A stretch of 11,775 bases of DNA from GW2011-AR5 sp041645025 (GCA_041645025.1 JBAZQV010000029.1:1-11775), one strand, 5' to 3'. Numbered from the stretch's first letter, positions 5,384-11,719 are shown. A program made the numbers and translations. Notes: generated by a model from the letters alone, not told the origin.

Positions 5384-5797
5384 TTATGATACTGTTACTC
5401 CAACCTTGCCTTTTCCGCCTTCGCCGCCGGTTTTCGGAATTTTTATAGTAAGCAAGCCTTTTTCCATTTGCGCATCGGCCTCATCAATGTTTATGTTTTC
5501 TGGCAGAACTATTTTTCTTGAAAACGGCCCCCAATAACATTCCTGATAAAAATATTTTTTGCCGGGATTCCCATGCGGGTCACACCGATTGCCTTTTATA
5601 ACCATCATATCTTTTTCAATTGATATATCCATATCTTTTATCAAGACTCCGGCTATAGCAGCTAATACAACAAAACTTTTGTCTGTTTCGTAAACATCAA
5701 CCACTAATTCTCCTTCTGGATCAAAAATTCCGCTTTTGTTTTCCTCTATTTCCTTTTTTTCTGCAACTGGTTCTTTAATTTTTAATTTGTTTGCCAT
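5384..5797 (-). CDS. Hsp20/alpha-crystallin family small heat-shock protein
   Basis: Small heat-shock proteins are ATP-independent holdases that bind unfolding proteins. The 137 residues comprise a charged N-terminal region (1-28) and an alpha-crystallin domain (about 29-122), with LVVDVYETDKSFVVLAAIAGV at its start and the conserved close A.MEKGLLTIKIPK. A short Gly/Lys tail ends in VGVTV, which could serve as the hydrophobic C-terminal anchor. The domain has a Pro/Gly-rich loop (CDPHGNPGKKYFYQECYWGPF) before the conserved FSRKIVLPE segment. An in-frame ATG at 5875 would add 26 residues overlapping the upstream gene; the start at 5797 is preferred because it begins with MANK and leaves a 34-nt gap. 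It is probably co-transcribed with prsW and valS. Confidence 0.88.
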   Translation of the reverse strand: MANKLKIKEPVAEKKEIEENKSGIFDPEGELVVDVYETDKSFVVLAAIAGVLIKDMDISIEKDMMVIKGNRCDPHGNPGKKYFYQECYWGPFSRKIVLPENINIDEADAQMEKGLLTIKIPKTGGEGGKGKVGVTVS

Positions 5798-5831
5798 AAT
5801 ATTTTTAAATTTAGCGTAGCGATATAATATT

Positions 5832-6596
5832 TTAGTTTGCAGCTCCCAAGGTTTTACTATGAGAAACTGCATCAACTTTGCAGATGCTTTTTATTTTTTT
5901 GAGCTTTTTAAATCCCGGAATAACAAAGACGGCCAAAGATATTAAAATTGTTACTGGAATAATAATTTTTAACGGCCCGTCTATTGTCATTATAGAAAAA
6001 TTATAGAGTCCGTGCAAGAGCGTGGCTATTGTTATGCCAGAAATAAACCATGCAATTCGCATTTTTGTTTCCCTAAAAGAAAACGCTAAAAAATACCCTA
6101 TTGTAGCTGATGCAAGCGTATGCAAAAATGTTGCGCCGACAAATCGAATAAAACTTATAAGAATCGTTCTATTCACCACATCATTAAAAGACAATTGATC
6201 TATGGGAGAAAAAAGGTATAAAATGTTTTCTAAGGCGGCAAACCCCAATGCGGCCACAACCATATAAATCATCGTATCCACGGGCTCGTCAAACTCATGG
6301 TGTGATAATACCTGTGATTTAACAACAAAATATTTAAAAATTTCTTCTGTAAAAGCTATCACAACGAACCAGTATAAAACAGAAACAACAACTGGGTCCC
6401 AATTAAATTTTGAAAGCAAAGTGGCAAGGGCTATTTGCACAAAAAATACTGGTATTGTTATAACCGAGCCCCATATAAAAATTTTGAGAATCATCCTTTT
6501 TGACTCAGGATGCAAATCTTTTCTTAGATAATAAGCAAGCCAAGCTAAGCTTGGCAAAACTCCGAAAACAATGTAAAGAAAAATACGAAAATTCAT
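5832..6596 (-). CDS. PrsW-family intramembrane metalloprotease
   Basis: The 254-residue protein has about seven hydrophobic segments and the signature motifs of PrsW proteases (family M82, related to CPBP/Abi proteases). These are EEIFK (84-88), a GFAALEN segment (118-124), a membrane His in FLHTLAS (His159) and LLHGLYNF (His195). In Bacillus subtilis PrsW makes the first cut in the anti-sigma factor RsiW; many bacterial members have unknown substrates. No sigma or anti-sigma gene is nearby, so the substrate here cannot be inferred. It starts 12 nt after the valS stop and is followed after 34 nt by hsp20, so the three probably share a transcript. The Hsp20 neighbour is compatible with a stress link but does not prove one. 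Confidence 0.85.
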   Translation of the reverse strand: MNFRIFLYIVFGVLPSLAWLAYYLRKDLHPESKRMILKIFIWGSVITIPVFFVQIALATLLSKFNWDPVVVSVLYWFVVIAFTEEIFKYFVVKSQVLSHHEFDEPVDTMIYMVVAALGFAALENILYLFSPIDQLSFNDVVNRTILISFIRFVGATFLHTLASATIGYFLAFSFRETKMRIAWFISGITIATLLHGLYNFSIMTIDGPLKIIIPVTILISLAVFVIPGFKKLKKIKSICKVDAVSHSKTLGAAN

Positions 6597-6608
6597 TACT
6601 TTATTGTA

Positions 6609-8816
6609 TCACTTTACGGGCCAATCCTCCACCATCAGGCATCTTTTTTTTGCCTGCCTGCCGGCAGGCAGGTTTTTAATCGGCAGCTGCTGGTAAATCT
6701 CTTCTGTTATAAATGGCATAAAAGGATGCAATAATTTTATAGAGCCAACTAAAATTTCCAGCAATAAATACTGGCTTGCCATCCGATCTTTTTTTAAAGC
6801 CTCAGGCGCTAAATTTTTCTTACTCTCTTCAATAATTTTATCACAGAAAACATGCCAAAAATAGTGATAAATTTTTTCGGCAGCTATATAAAATCTGTAA
6901 GAATCCATTAATTTTGTTGCGTCTTTTGATAATTTTTTAAAACCAGCCAAATGTTTTTTTTCTTTTACTGTTAATACGGGTTTTTTGATAGACTTGTAAT
7001 CAGCCGTATTTTGCATAACAAACCTGCTGGCATTCCAAATTTTATTTGCGAAATGCTTATATGCTTTAAATTTTTCAAAAGAAACCTTGCTGTCGTTTCC
7101 AGGGCTAGTGCCAACTATCATTGCCATACGTACAGCATCGGCGCCATATTGATTAATCAAATCAATGGGATCAATATTGTTACCCAATGATTTAGAAATT
7201 TTTCTGTTCTGTTCGTCTCGTACCAAACCATGTAGGTATATGGTTTTAAATGGAATATCGCCAAGTAAAAATTGGCTCATTAATATCATTTTTGCGACCC
7301 AAAAAAATAAAATATCGTAAGCGGTTTCTAAAACATCCGTTGGATGGTAGGTTTTAAAGTCGTTTGTTTTTTTGGGCCATCCCAAGGTTGAAAATGTCCA
7401 AAGGCTCGATGAAAACCATGTGTCAAGAGTATCAGAGAATTGAACTAAATTTTTTCCTGTTGGCGGAGTTTTGCTTACAATATATTCTAAATCGTCGCCA
7501 GGAGGAGCTGGATCCGGACCCCAAACCGGAAGGCGATGGCCATACCAAATTTGCCTTGATATGCTCCAATCCCTTAAATTATCTATCCAATTTAAATAAA
7601 TTTTTTCAAAACGTTTCGGTAATATTTTAATTTTTCCGCTAGTTACTGCTTCACACATAAGTTCTTTAAGGGTTTTGTTCCCTCTTTCTGATATGGGTTT
7701 ATTTACGTTAACAAAAAACTGATGGCGTTTCGGTAATGGCTCTATTATGCCACCCGAACGTTGAGCTTTCGGAATATTTTGGTCAGTAGCTTCTTCCTTC
7801 TCAAGGAGACCGCGCTCTCTTAAATAGTTAACGACAATTTCTCTAGCCTCAATTGTTTTTTTATTCGCGATAAGCGGACCAGCTTCTTCATTCATTCGGG
7901 CAAATTCATTGATAACTTGGCGGGTTGGTAAATTGTGGCGACTGGCAATTTCAGAGTCTACAATGCTATGAGCCGGTGTGACTCCCAGCGCGCCTGTGCC
8001 GAATTTAGGATCAACTGAAGGATCGCCTACTATTTTAATATGCAATTTAACTCCGGCAAATTCGGCATCAAAAATTTTTCCAATGTATTGCTTGTAACGT
8101 TTATCGTTCGGATTAACAGCTACGGCGGTATCTCCAACCTTTGTCTCTGGTCTGGTAGTAGAGATTGCAATAGGGAAATCTTTTGAATAACGGAAAGTAT
8201 ACAAAGTTGCTTTACCGGGCTCATATTCTATTTCTTCGTCTGAAACAACTGTTTGGCCTTTTGGATCCCAATTAATTACCTTACCTTTACCCATATAAAT
8301 TAATCCGCTTTTATACATCTTTATAAAAGCTTCCTGAACGGCTTCGCTTCTTTCTTCATCAAGGGTATATGCTAGTCGCGACCAATCAAGCGATGAACCC
8401 ATAGCGCGCATTTGTTTAATAATCTCGCCTCGATTATCCATTGCGAATTTATTTACGAGTTCTATAAACTCGCTACGTTTATTAGTATAATCATTCCGAG
8501 ATATTTTTTTTTCTTTTAAGAACTTTGTTTCTGTTGCTATCGAAGCATGATCAATACCAGGAAGCCAAAGTGTTTTTCTGCCACGCATTCGTTCAAAGCG
8601 GATAATAATATCCTGAATAGCCAGCATTAATGCTGAACCCATATGTAAAATACCTGTTGCATTAGGCGGTGGCAAAATAATAGCAAACGGTTTTTTGTGG
8701 CGTTTTGGCAAATTATCCGGATTAAAAAAACCGCTCTCCTCCCAGAGTTTATAAATTTTATCCTCAACCTCTTTTGGATTGTAAGCCCCGTTAGAAATTA
8801 AGCTTGATTTTTGCAT
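6609..8816 (-). CDS. valS: Valine--tRNA ligase, short form
   Basis: ValS charges tRNA-Val with valine and hydrolyses mischarged Thr-tRNA-Val. The 735 residues hold the class I signatures PPPNATGILHMGS (48-61, the HIGH region) and KISKS (539-543), the CP1 editing domain with STTRPET (219-225) and GTGALGVTPAH (273-283), WSISRQIWYGH (417-427), DTWFSSSLWTFSTLGWP (465-481), and HPFMPFITEEIYQQLP (697-712) of the anticodon-binding domain. Three oddities stand out. The last His of HIGH is Ser61. The first Asp of the editing TPAHDxxD motif is Ser284, with Asp287 kept. The protein ends right after EDWP, so the C-terminal coiled-coil arm of typical ValS (about 850-950 residues) is missing. Palindromic repeats encode parts of both ends (LISNG near residue 6; LPAGRQA at 716-722). 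It lies between tsaD and prsW on the same strand. Confidence 0.95.
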   Translation of the reverse strand: MQKSSLISNGAYNPKEVEDKIYKLWEESGFFNPDNLPKRHKKPFAIILPPPNATGILHMGSALMLAIQDIIIRFERMRGRKTLWLPGIDHASIATETKFLKEKKISRNDYTNKRSEFIELVNKFAMDNRGEIIKQMRAMGSSLDWSRLAYTLDEERSEAVQEAFIKMYKSGLIYMGKGKVINWDPKGQTVVSDEEIEYEPGKATLYTFRYSKDFPIAISTTRPETKVGDTAVAVNPNDKRYKQYIGKIFDAEFAGVKLHIKIVGDPSVDPKFGTGALGVTPAHSIVDSEIASRHNLPTRQVINEFARMNEEAGPLIANKKTIEAREIVVNYLRERGLLEKEEATDQNIPKAQRSGGIIEPLPKRHQFFVNVNKPISERGNKTLKELMCEAVTSGKIKILPKRFEKIYLNWIDNLRDWSISRQIWYGHRLPVWGPDPAPPGDDLEYIVSKTPPTGKNLVQFSDTLDTWFSSSLWTFSTLGWPKKTNDFKTYHPTDVLETAYDILFFWVAKMILMSQFLLGDIPFKTIYLHGLVRDEQNRKISKSLGNNIDPIDLINQYGADAVRMAMIVGTSPGNDSKVSFEKFKAYKHFANKIWNASRFVMQNTADYKSIKKPVLTVKEKKHLAGFKKLSKDATKLMDSYRFYIAAEKIYHYFWHVFCDKIIEESKKNLAPEALKKDRMASQYLLLEILVGSIKLLHPFMPFITEEIYQQLPIKNLPAGRQAKKRCLMVEDWPVK
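6653..6672 (-). repeat. Perfect 20-bp palindrome inserted in frame near the valS 3' end
   Basis: CCTGCCTGCC at 6653-6662 is followed directly by its reverse complement GGCAGGCAGG. It encodes LPAGRQA in ValS between the ITEEIYQQLP helix and the terminal EDWP strand. From memory, peptides of this kind (PAGRQ) recur in unrelated Patescibacteria proteins, which marks it as a dispersed repeat rather than native sequence. Confidence 0.8.
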
Positions 8817-8864
8817 GTGTAAAAGTTTTTTCAGCGCCCGTCAGAAAAGGGATTTCTAACGGGG
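8786..8864 (-). repeat. Three repeat arms spanning the valS leader and start codon
   Basis: In mRNA (minus-strand) order, arm 1 is CCCCGTTAGAAAT (8864-8852), arm 2 is TTTCTGACGGG (8847-8837) and arm 3 is ATTTCTAACGGGG (8798-8786). Arm 3 lies inside the valS coding region at codons 6-10. Arm 1 can pair with arm 2 (one G-U) in a local hairpin, or perfectly over 13 bp with arm 3, enclosing the ATG at 8816. The remainder of the 98-nt tsaD-valS gap shows no clear promoter and no T-box-like element, so valS may be co-transcribed with tsaD. Confidence 0.6.
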
Positions 8865-8914
8865 TAAGCCGTTGGCAACTCCATAGTTTAATTAATTTAT
8901 CTTATCATTTTTTA

Positions 8915-9979
8915 TTATATTCGTAAATTTGAGTCGGCTTTGAGTCTTGTCCCGCTAAGCGGGACAATTTTTTTATTGCGGTGGAAATAGCCGGTGATTG
9001 CAGTCATAACTGCGTTGTCGGTGCTCAAGTTTGCTGGCGGAACCAACAAATTTAGTTTGTAGTTTGTAGTTTGTAGTTTGTAGTTGAATTGCTTTCGCAA
9101 TTCTTCGTTGGCTGAAACGCCGCCGCCTAAAATAATAGTTTTAGCTCCATAATCTTTGGCGGCTTTTATTGTTTTTTTTAGCAAAACATCAATTATTGAC
9201 TGCTGAATTTCGGCGCACATTCCCCGCAAAATTCGCTGACGCTCATCGCGGGGCAAATCTTTTTTATCTATTTCTCGCCATTTATAAAGCACAGCGGTTT
9301 TTAATCCAGAAAAACTAAAGTCATAATCTTTTGTTAAAAGCATTGGACGAGGCAGTTTGTAATTTATAATTTGGGATTTTGGATTTGTTTCGGATTTCCA
9401 TTGCGAAGCCAGCTTTTCAATGGCTGGCCCGCCGGGGTAGCCGAGGCCTAAAATTTTTGCGCATTTATCAAAACATTCTCCGGCCGCGTCATCTCTGGTT
9501 TCTCCTAAAATCTCATACTTCCCAATTTTTTCCATTAAAACCAACTGTGTGTGCCCGCCAGAAACAACCAAAGCAATCGCAGGAAATTTTACATTTTTAT
9601 TTTCTAAAAAATTTACTAAAATATGTGATTCTATATGGTTTACCGGAACCAGCGGAACATTCCATTTTTTTGCCAAATCTTTTGCAAAATTTACCCCAAC
9701 CCACAAACAAGGCTCCAACCCCGGCCCGTTTGTGACTGCAATTAAATCAACGTCTTTTTTAGAAACTTTTGCCTGGCTTAAAGCTGTCTCTAAAGATGGC
9801 AGCAAATTTTTCTGATGCTCCCGTTTTGCCATAAAAGGATAAACTCCGCCATATTGTTTATGGATCTCAATCTGCGAGGCAATAACATTTGATAAAACCT
9901 CAAAATTACCATTGTCATTGGCTTCTAAAATTGCAACTCCGGTATCGTCGCACGATGTTTCTATAGCTAAAATTTTCAT
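8915..9979 (-). CDS. tsaD: tRNA N6-adenosine threonylcarbamoyltransferase TsaD
   Basis: TsaD (Kae1/YgjD) transfers the threonylcarbamoyl group onto A37 of tRNAs decoding ANN codons, with TsaB and TsaE. The 354 residues contain the ASKHA-fold phosphate loop MKILAIETSCDDTGVAI (1-17), REHQKNLLP (53-61), the metal-binding VNHIESH (His115, His119), VVSGGHTQLVL (138-148), RDDAAGECFDK (162-172), LPRPM and DFSFSGLKTAV (220-230), ILGGGVSANEELR (283-295) and the final metal ligand Asp321 in STDNA. All key residues are present. Two stretches look inserted: SETNPKSQIINYK (196-208) and NYKLQTTNYKLN (299-310), both encoded by repetitive DNA. A palindrome encodes part of the C-terminal tail. It is the first gene of the minus-strand block, with its own promoter. 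Confidence 0.97.
   Translation of the reverse strand: MKILAIETSCDDTGVAILEANDNGNFEVLSNVIASQIEIHKQYGGVYPFMAKREHQKNLLPSLETALSQAKVSKKDVDLIAVTNGPGLEPCLWVGVNFAKDLAKKWNVPLVPVNHIESHILVNFLENKNVKFPAIALVVSGGHTQLVLMEKIGKYEILGETRDDAAGECFDKCAKILGLGYPGGPAIEKLASQWKSETNPKSQIINYKLPRPMLLTKDYDFSFSGLKTAVLYKWREIDKKDLPRDERQRILRGMCAEIQQSIIDVLLKKTIKAAKDYGAKTIILGGGVSANEELRKQFNYKLQTTNYKLNLLVPPANLSTDNAVMTAITGYFHRNKKIVPLSGTRLKADSNLRI
8947..8967 (-). repeat. Palindrome in the tsaD 3' end
   Basis: TTGTCCCGC (8947-8955) and GCGGGACAA (8959-8967) are perfect 9-bp arms around TAA. They encode LSGTR (about 341-345) of the C-terminal tail, after the last conserved TsaD segment. The GC-rich stem in AT-rich DNA resembles the other inserted palindromes. 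Confidence 0.65.
9054..9086 (-). repeat. Heptanucleotide tandem repeat inside tsaD
   Basis: AGTTTGT is repeated four times without error (9054-9081), followed by a partial fifth copy. On the coding strand a 7-nt unit read through three frames gives the heptapeptide period NYKLQTT. The segment lies between the LR helix and the LLVPP strand of TsaD. A change of one or two units would shift the frame; a change of three would not. Confidence 0.85.
9355..9391 (-). repeat. Low-complexity A/T-rich insert in tsaD
   Basis: The coding strand reads as short related runs (AAATCCAAAATCCCAAATTATAAATTACAAAC in pieces) and encodes TNPKSQIINYKL just before the conserved LPRPM motif. It shares the NYKL-coding element with the heptamer repeat at 9054-9086. 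In TsaD proteins I know of, this loop is shorter. Confidence 0.55.
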
Positions 9980-9995
9980 AATGATTTAATCGTGT

Positions 9996-10024
9996 ATTAT
10001 ACCTAAAATATTGATTTTTTTCAA
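9996..10024 (-). promoter_or_regulatory. tsaD promoter
   Basis: On the minus strand, TTGAAA (10024-10019) and TATAAT (10001-9996) are separated by exactly 17 nt. The expected start near 9989 gives a leader of about 10 nt before the ATG at 9979, with no Shine-Dalgarno sequence. Confidence 0.75.
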
Positions 10025-10039
10025 TTTTTAAGTTATAAA
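10011..10039 (+). promoter_or_regulatory. tRNA-Glu / glycosyltransferase promoter
   Basis: TTGATT (10011-10016) and TATAAA (10034-10039) are separated by 17 nt and end 9 nt before the first tRNA base. The -35 box overlaps the tsaD promoter on the other strand, so RNA polymerase probably cannot occupy both at once. This is the only promoter I see for the downstream glycosyltransferase gene. Confidence 0.65.
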
Positions 10040-10048
10040 ACACTATAC

Positions 10049-10123
10049 GGCCCTATCGTCTAGCCTGGTCCAGGACGCGTGCTTTTCAAGCATAAAACCC
10101 GGGTTCAAATCCCGGTAGGGCCG
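10049..10123 (+). tRNA. tRNA-Glu, anticodon UUC
   Basis: The acceptor arms GGCCCTA (10049-10055) and TAGGGCC (10116-10122) pair perfectly, with discriminator G10123 as usual for tRNA-Glu. The D arm starts with GTCTAG and ends with AGGAC, as in bacterial tRNA-Glu. The anticodon loop TTTTCAA (10083-10089) has UUC at 10085-10087. The T arm is CCGGG/CCCGG around TTCAAAT. The anticodon stem is weak: three Watson-Crick pairs, one G-U (10079-10093) and a C-A mismatch at its outer end (10078-10094). CCA is not encoded. Confidence 0.92.
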
Positions 10124-10124
10124 C

Positions 10125-11687
10125 ATGGATAAAAAAGACTATTTAGATATTTCAAAAGCCAGCGATATAAAAAACAGAAAAGAAAGGTTTTTATATAGAG
10201 TTTTTGAAACAATACCGGGAATTATAAGTTTGGGGACTCTTTTAGGAGTCTTTGTTTTTTCTTGGATAGCGCCGTCATGGGTGGCGATTTTTATAATCTG
10301 TTTTAGTTTTTATTATCTTTTCAGAATTATTTATTTTTCTTTACACCAGACGGCGGGTTATTTTAAGATGAAAAAACACCTTAAAATAGATTGGACGGAA
10401 AGACTGAAAAAAATAAAAACCCCTTCGGCGAGCTCAGGGCAGGCGTGGAAAAACATTTATCATTTAGTGATTTTGCCAACCTACAAAGAGGGTTCAAAGA
10501 TAGTAAAAGAAAATTTGGATTCTCTAATTGATTCAGACTATCCGAAAGAAAAAATAATCGTGGTTTTAGCAATTGAAGAAAGAGCGGGCGAGGATGCGCA
10601 AGAAATGGCAAAAAATATTAAAAAAAAATACGCGGATAAATTTTTAAAAATTTTAATTACGGTTCACCCAAAAAATATAGCGGGTGAAATAGGCGGAAAG
10701 GGATCTAATGTTGCTTTTGCTGGCAAAGAGGCAAAAAAAATAATAGATAATTTGTCTATTCCTTATGAAAATATTTTGGTTTCTACTTTTGACATTGATA
10801 CAAAAATTTATCCTCAATATTTTTCTTGTTTAACATGGTATTATTTAACAGAAAAAAATCCAACAAGGGCCAGCTACCAGCCGATTCCTATTTACAATAA
10901 CAACATTTGGTCAGCTCCGGCCTTTTCAAGGGTTGTATCTACTTCAAACACTTTTTGGCAAATGATACAGCAAGAAAGGTCAGAAAAGCTTACAACTTAT
11001 TCCTCACATGCAATTCCAGGAAAAGTATTTTTTGAGGTGGGCTATCCGTCAAATGTAGTTTCAGACGATTCAAGAATTTTTTGGAGGGCATACCTTTATT
11101 ACGATGGAGACTACAGGGTGGTGCCTATTTATTATTTAGTTTCAATGGACGCTGTAATGGCTAAAAATTTTTGGCAAACTATAGTAAACCAATACAAACA
11201 GCAAAAACGCTGGGCATGGGGATGCGATGAGATTCCATATATAATGTTTGGATTTTTAAATAATAAAAGAATCTCTGTTTGGAAAAAAATTTCTCATCTC
11301 TACACAATTATTGACGGTTTTTGGTCTTGGGCAACAGCGGCTTTGCTGTTGTTTATGCTGGGCTGGCTTCCAATATTTTTAGGCGGACAAAAGTTTAATT
11401 TTACTATTTTGTCTTTTAACTTGCCTATTTTAACCGGCAGAATTATGACAATTTCAATGGTTGGCATGTTTGTTTCTGCCATTTTAAGCACAATGCTTTT
11501 GCCCCCTCTGCCGAAAGGCATGAGCCAATCCGCCAAATGGCGGAAAAAAATACCCGTTCTTTTGCAATGGATATTTTTACCAGTAACTTTAATCCTTTTT
11601 GGTTCCTTGCCCGCTCTAGACGCCCAAATTCGCCTAATGCTGGGCAAATACATGGGCTTCTGGGTCACCGAAAAGGTCAGGAAATAG
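10125..11687 (+). CDS. Family 2 glycosyltransferase, multi-pass membrane protein
   Basis: The 520-residue protein is an inner-membrane GT-A fold glycosyltransferase of the cellulose/chitin-synthase-like type, transferring sugar from a nucleotide sugar. It has two N-terminal membrane helices (about 33-50 and 52-72). A cytoplasmic catalytic domain (about 110-365) carries ILPTYKEG (116-123), the metal-binding DID (223-225), a SDDSRIFWR acceptor-side acidic motif (313-321) and QQKRWAWG (359-366) matching the Q-x-x-R-W motif of processive enzymes. C-terminal helices lie at about 400-420, 437-459 and 476-497. The sugar and product are unknown; a surface polysaccharide or glycolipid is plausible. 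The ATG is 1 nt after tRNA-Glu. The next Met (residue 82) would lose both N-terminal helices, so the start at 10125 is likely right. A palindromic repeat encodes PSASSGQA (100-107) between the second helix and the catalytic domain. Confidence 0.88.
   Translation: MDKKDYLDISKASDIKNRKERFLYRVFETIPGIISLGTLLGVFVFSWIAPSWVAIFIICFSFYYLFRIIYFSLHQTAGYFKMKKHLKIDWTERLKKIKTPSASSGQAWKNIYHLVILPTYKEGSKIVKENLDSLIDSDYPKEKIIVVLAIEERAGEDAQEMAKNIKKKYADKFLKILITVHPKNIAGEIGGKGSNVAFAGKEAKKIIDNLSIPYENILVSTFDIDTKIYPQYFSCLTWYYLTEKNPTRASYQPIPIYNNNIWSAPAFSRVVSTSNTFWQMIQQERSEKLTTYSSHAIPGKVFFEVGYPSNVVSDDSRIFWRAYLYYDGDYRVVPIYYLVSMDAVMAKNFWQTIVNQYKQQKRWAWGCDEIPYIMFGFLNNKRISVWKKISHLYTIIDGFWSWATAALLLFMLGWLPIFLGGQKFNFTILSFNLPILTGRIMTISMVGMFVSAILSTMLLPPLPKGMSQSAKWRKKIPVLLQWIFLPVTLILFGSLPALDAQIRLMLGKYMGFWVTEKVRK
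10422..10444 (+). repeat. Dispersed repeat inserted in frame in the glycosyltransferase gene
   Basis: The segment from CCTTCGGCGAGCTC through AGGGCAGGC has arms CCCT/AGGG around GAGCTC and is GC-rich in an AT-rich gene. It encodes PSASSGQA in the linker between the second membrane helix and the catalytic domain. From memory, the peptide SASSGQA recurs in unrelated Patescibacteria proteins, so this is probably a repeat insertion. Confidence 0.7.
11509..11544 (+). repeat. Two small hairpins in the glycosyltransferase 3' region
   Basis: TGCC-GAAA-GGCA (11509-11520) and TCCGCC-AAAT-GGCGGA (11529-11544) lie 8 nt apart. They encode the cytoplasmic loop LPKGMSQSAKWRKK between the last two membrane helices. 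The second shares the TCCGCC/GGCGGA arms with the gyrA palindrome at 3196-3217. They may be repeat-derived, but this positively charged loop would be normal in any case. Confidence 0.4.
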
Positions 11688-11699
11688 TTTTTTCGTGTC

Positions 11700-11719
11700 A
11701 TTCCCGCGAAAGCGGGAAT
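11700..11719 (+). repeat. Palindromic REP-like repeat downstream of the glycosyltransferase gene
   Basis: ATTCCCGC (11700-11707) and GCGGGAAT (11712-11719) pair perfectly around a GAAA tetraloop, 12 nt after the stop codon. With the following CCAG it matches a palindromic element that is widespread in unrelated bacterial genomes (often annotated through translations such as SHSRESGNPD or VIPAKAGIQ; from memory). It could stabilise or end the mRNA. The rest of 11688-11775 holds no ORF; a TATAAT at 11759-11764 may be the -10 box of a gene beyond the window. Confidence 0.7.

Noticed and set aside
5798..5875. Longer start for the Hsp20 protein at 5875
   Set aside because: It would overlap the prsW 3' end by 44 nt and add 26 residues unlike an Hsp20 N-terminus; the ATG at 5797 fits better.
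8817..8914. T-box riboswitch upstream of valS
   Set aside because: No T-box consensus, no specifier-loop architecture and no terminator/antiterminator pair with a T-tract; the gap is also too short.
9054..9086. CRISPR array or direct-repeat array
   Set aside because: The heptamer copies are contiguous without spacers and lie in frame inside tsaD.
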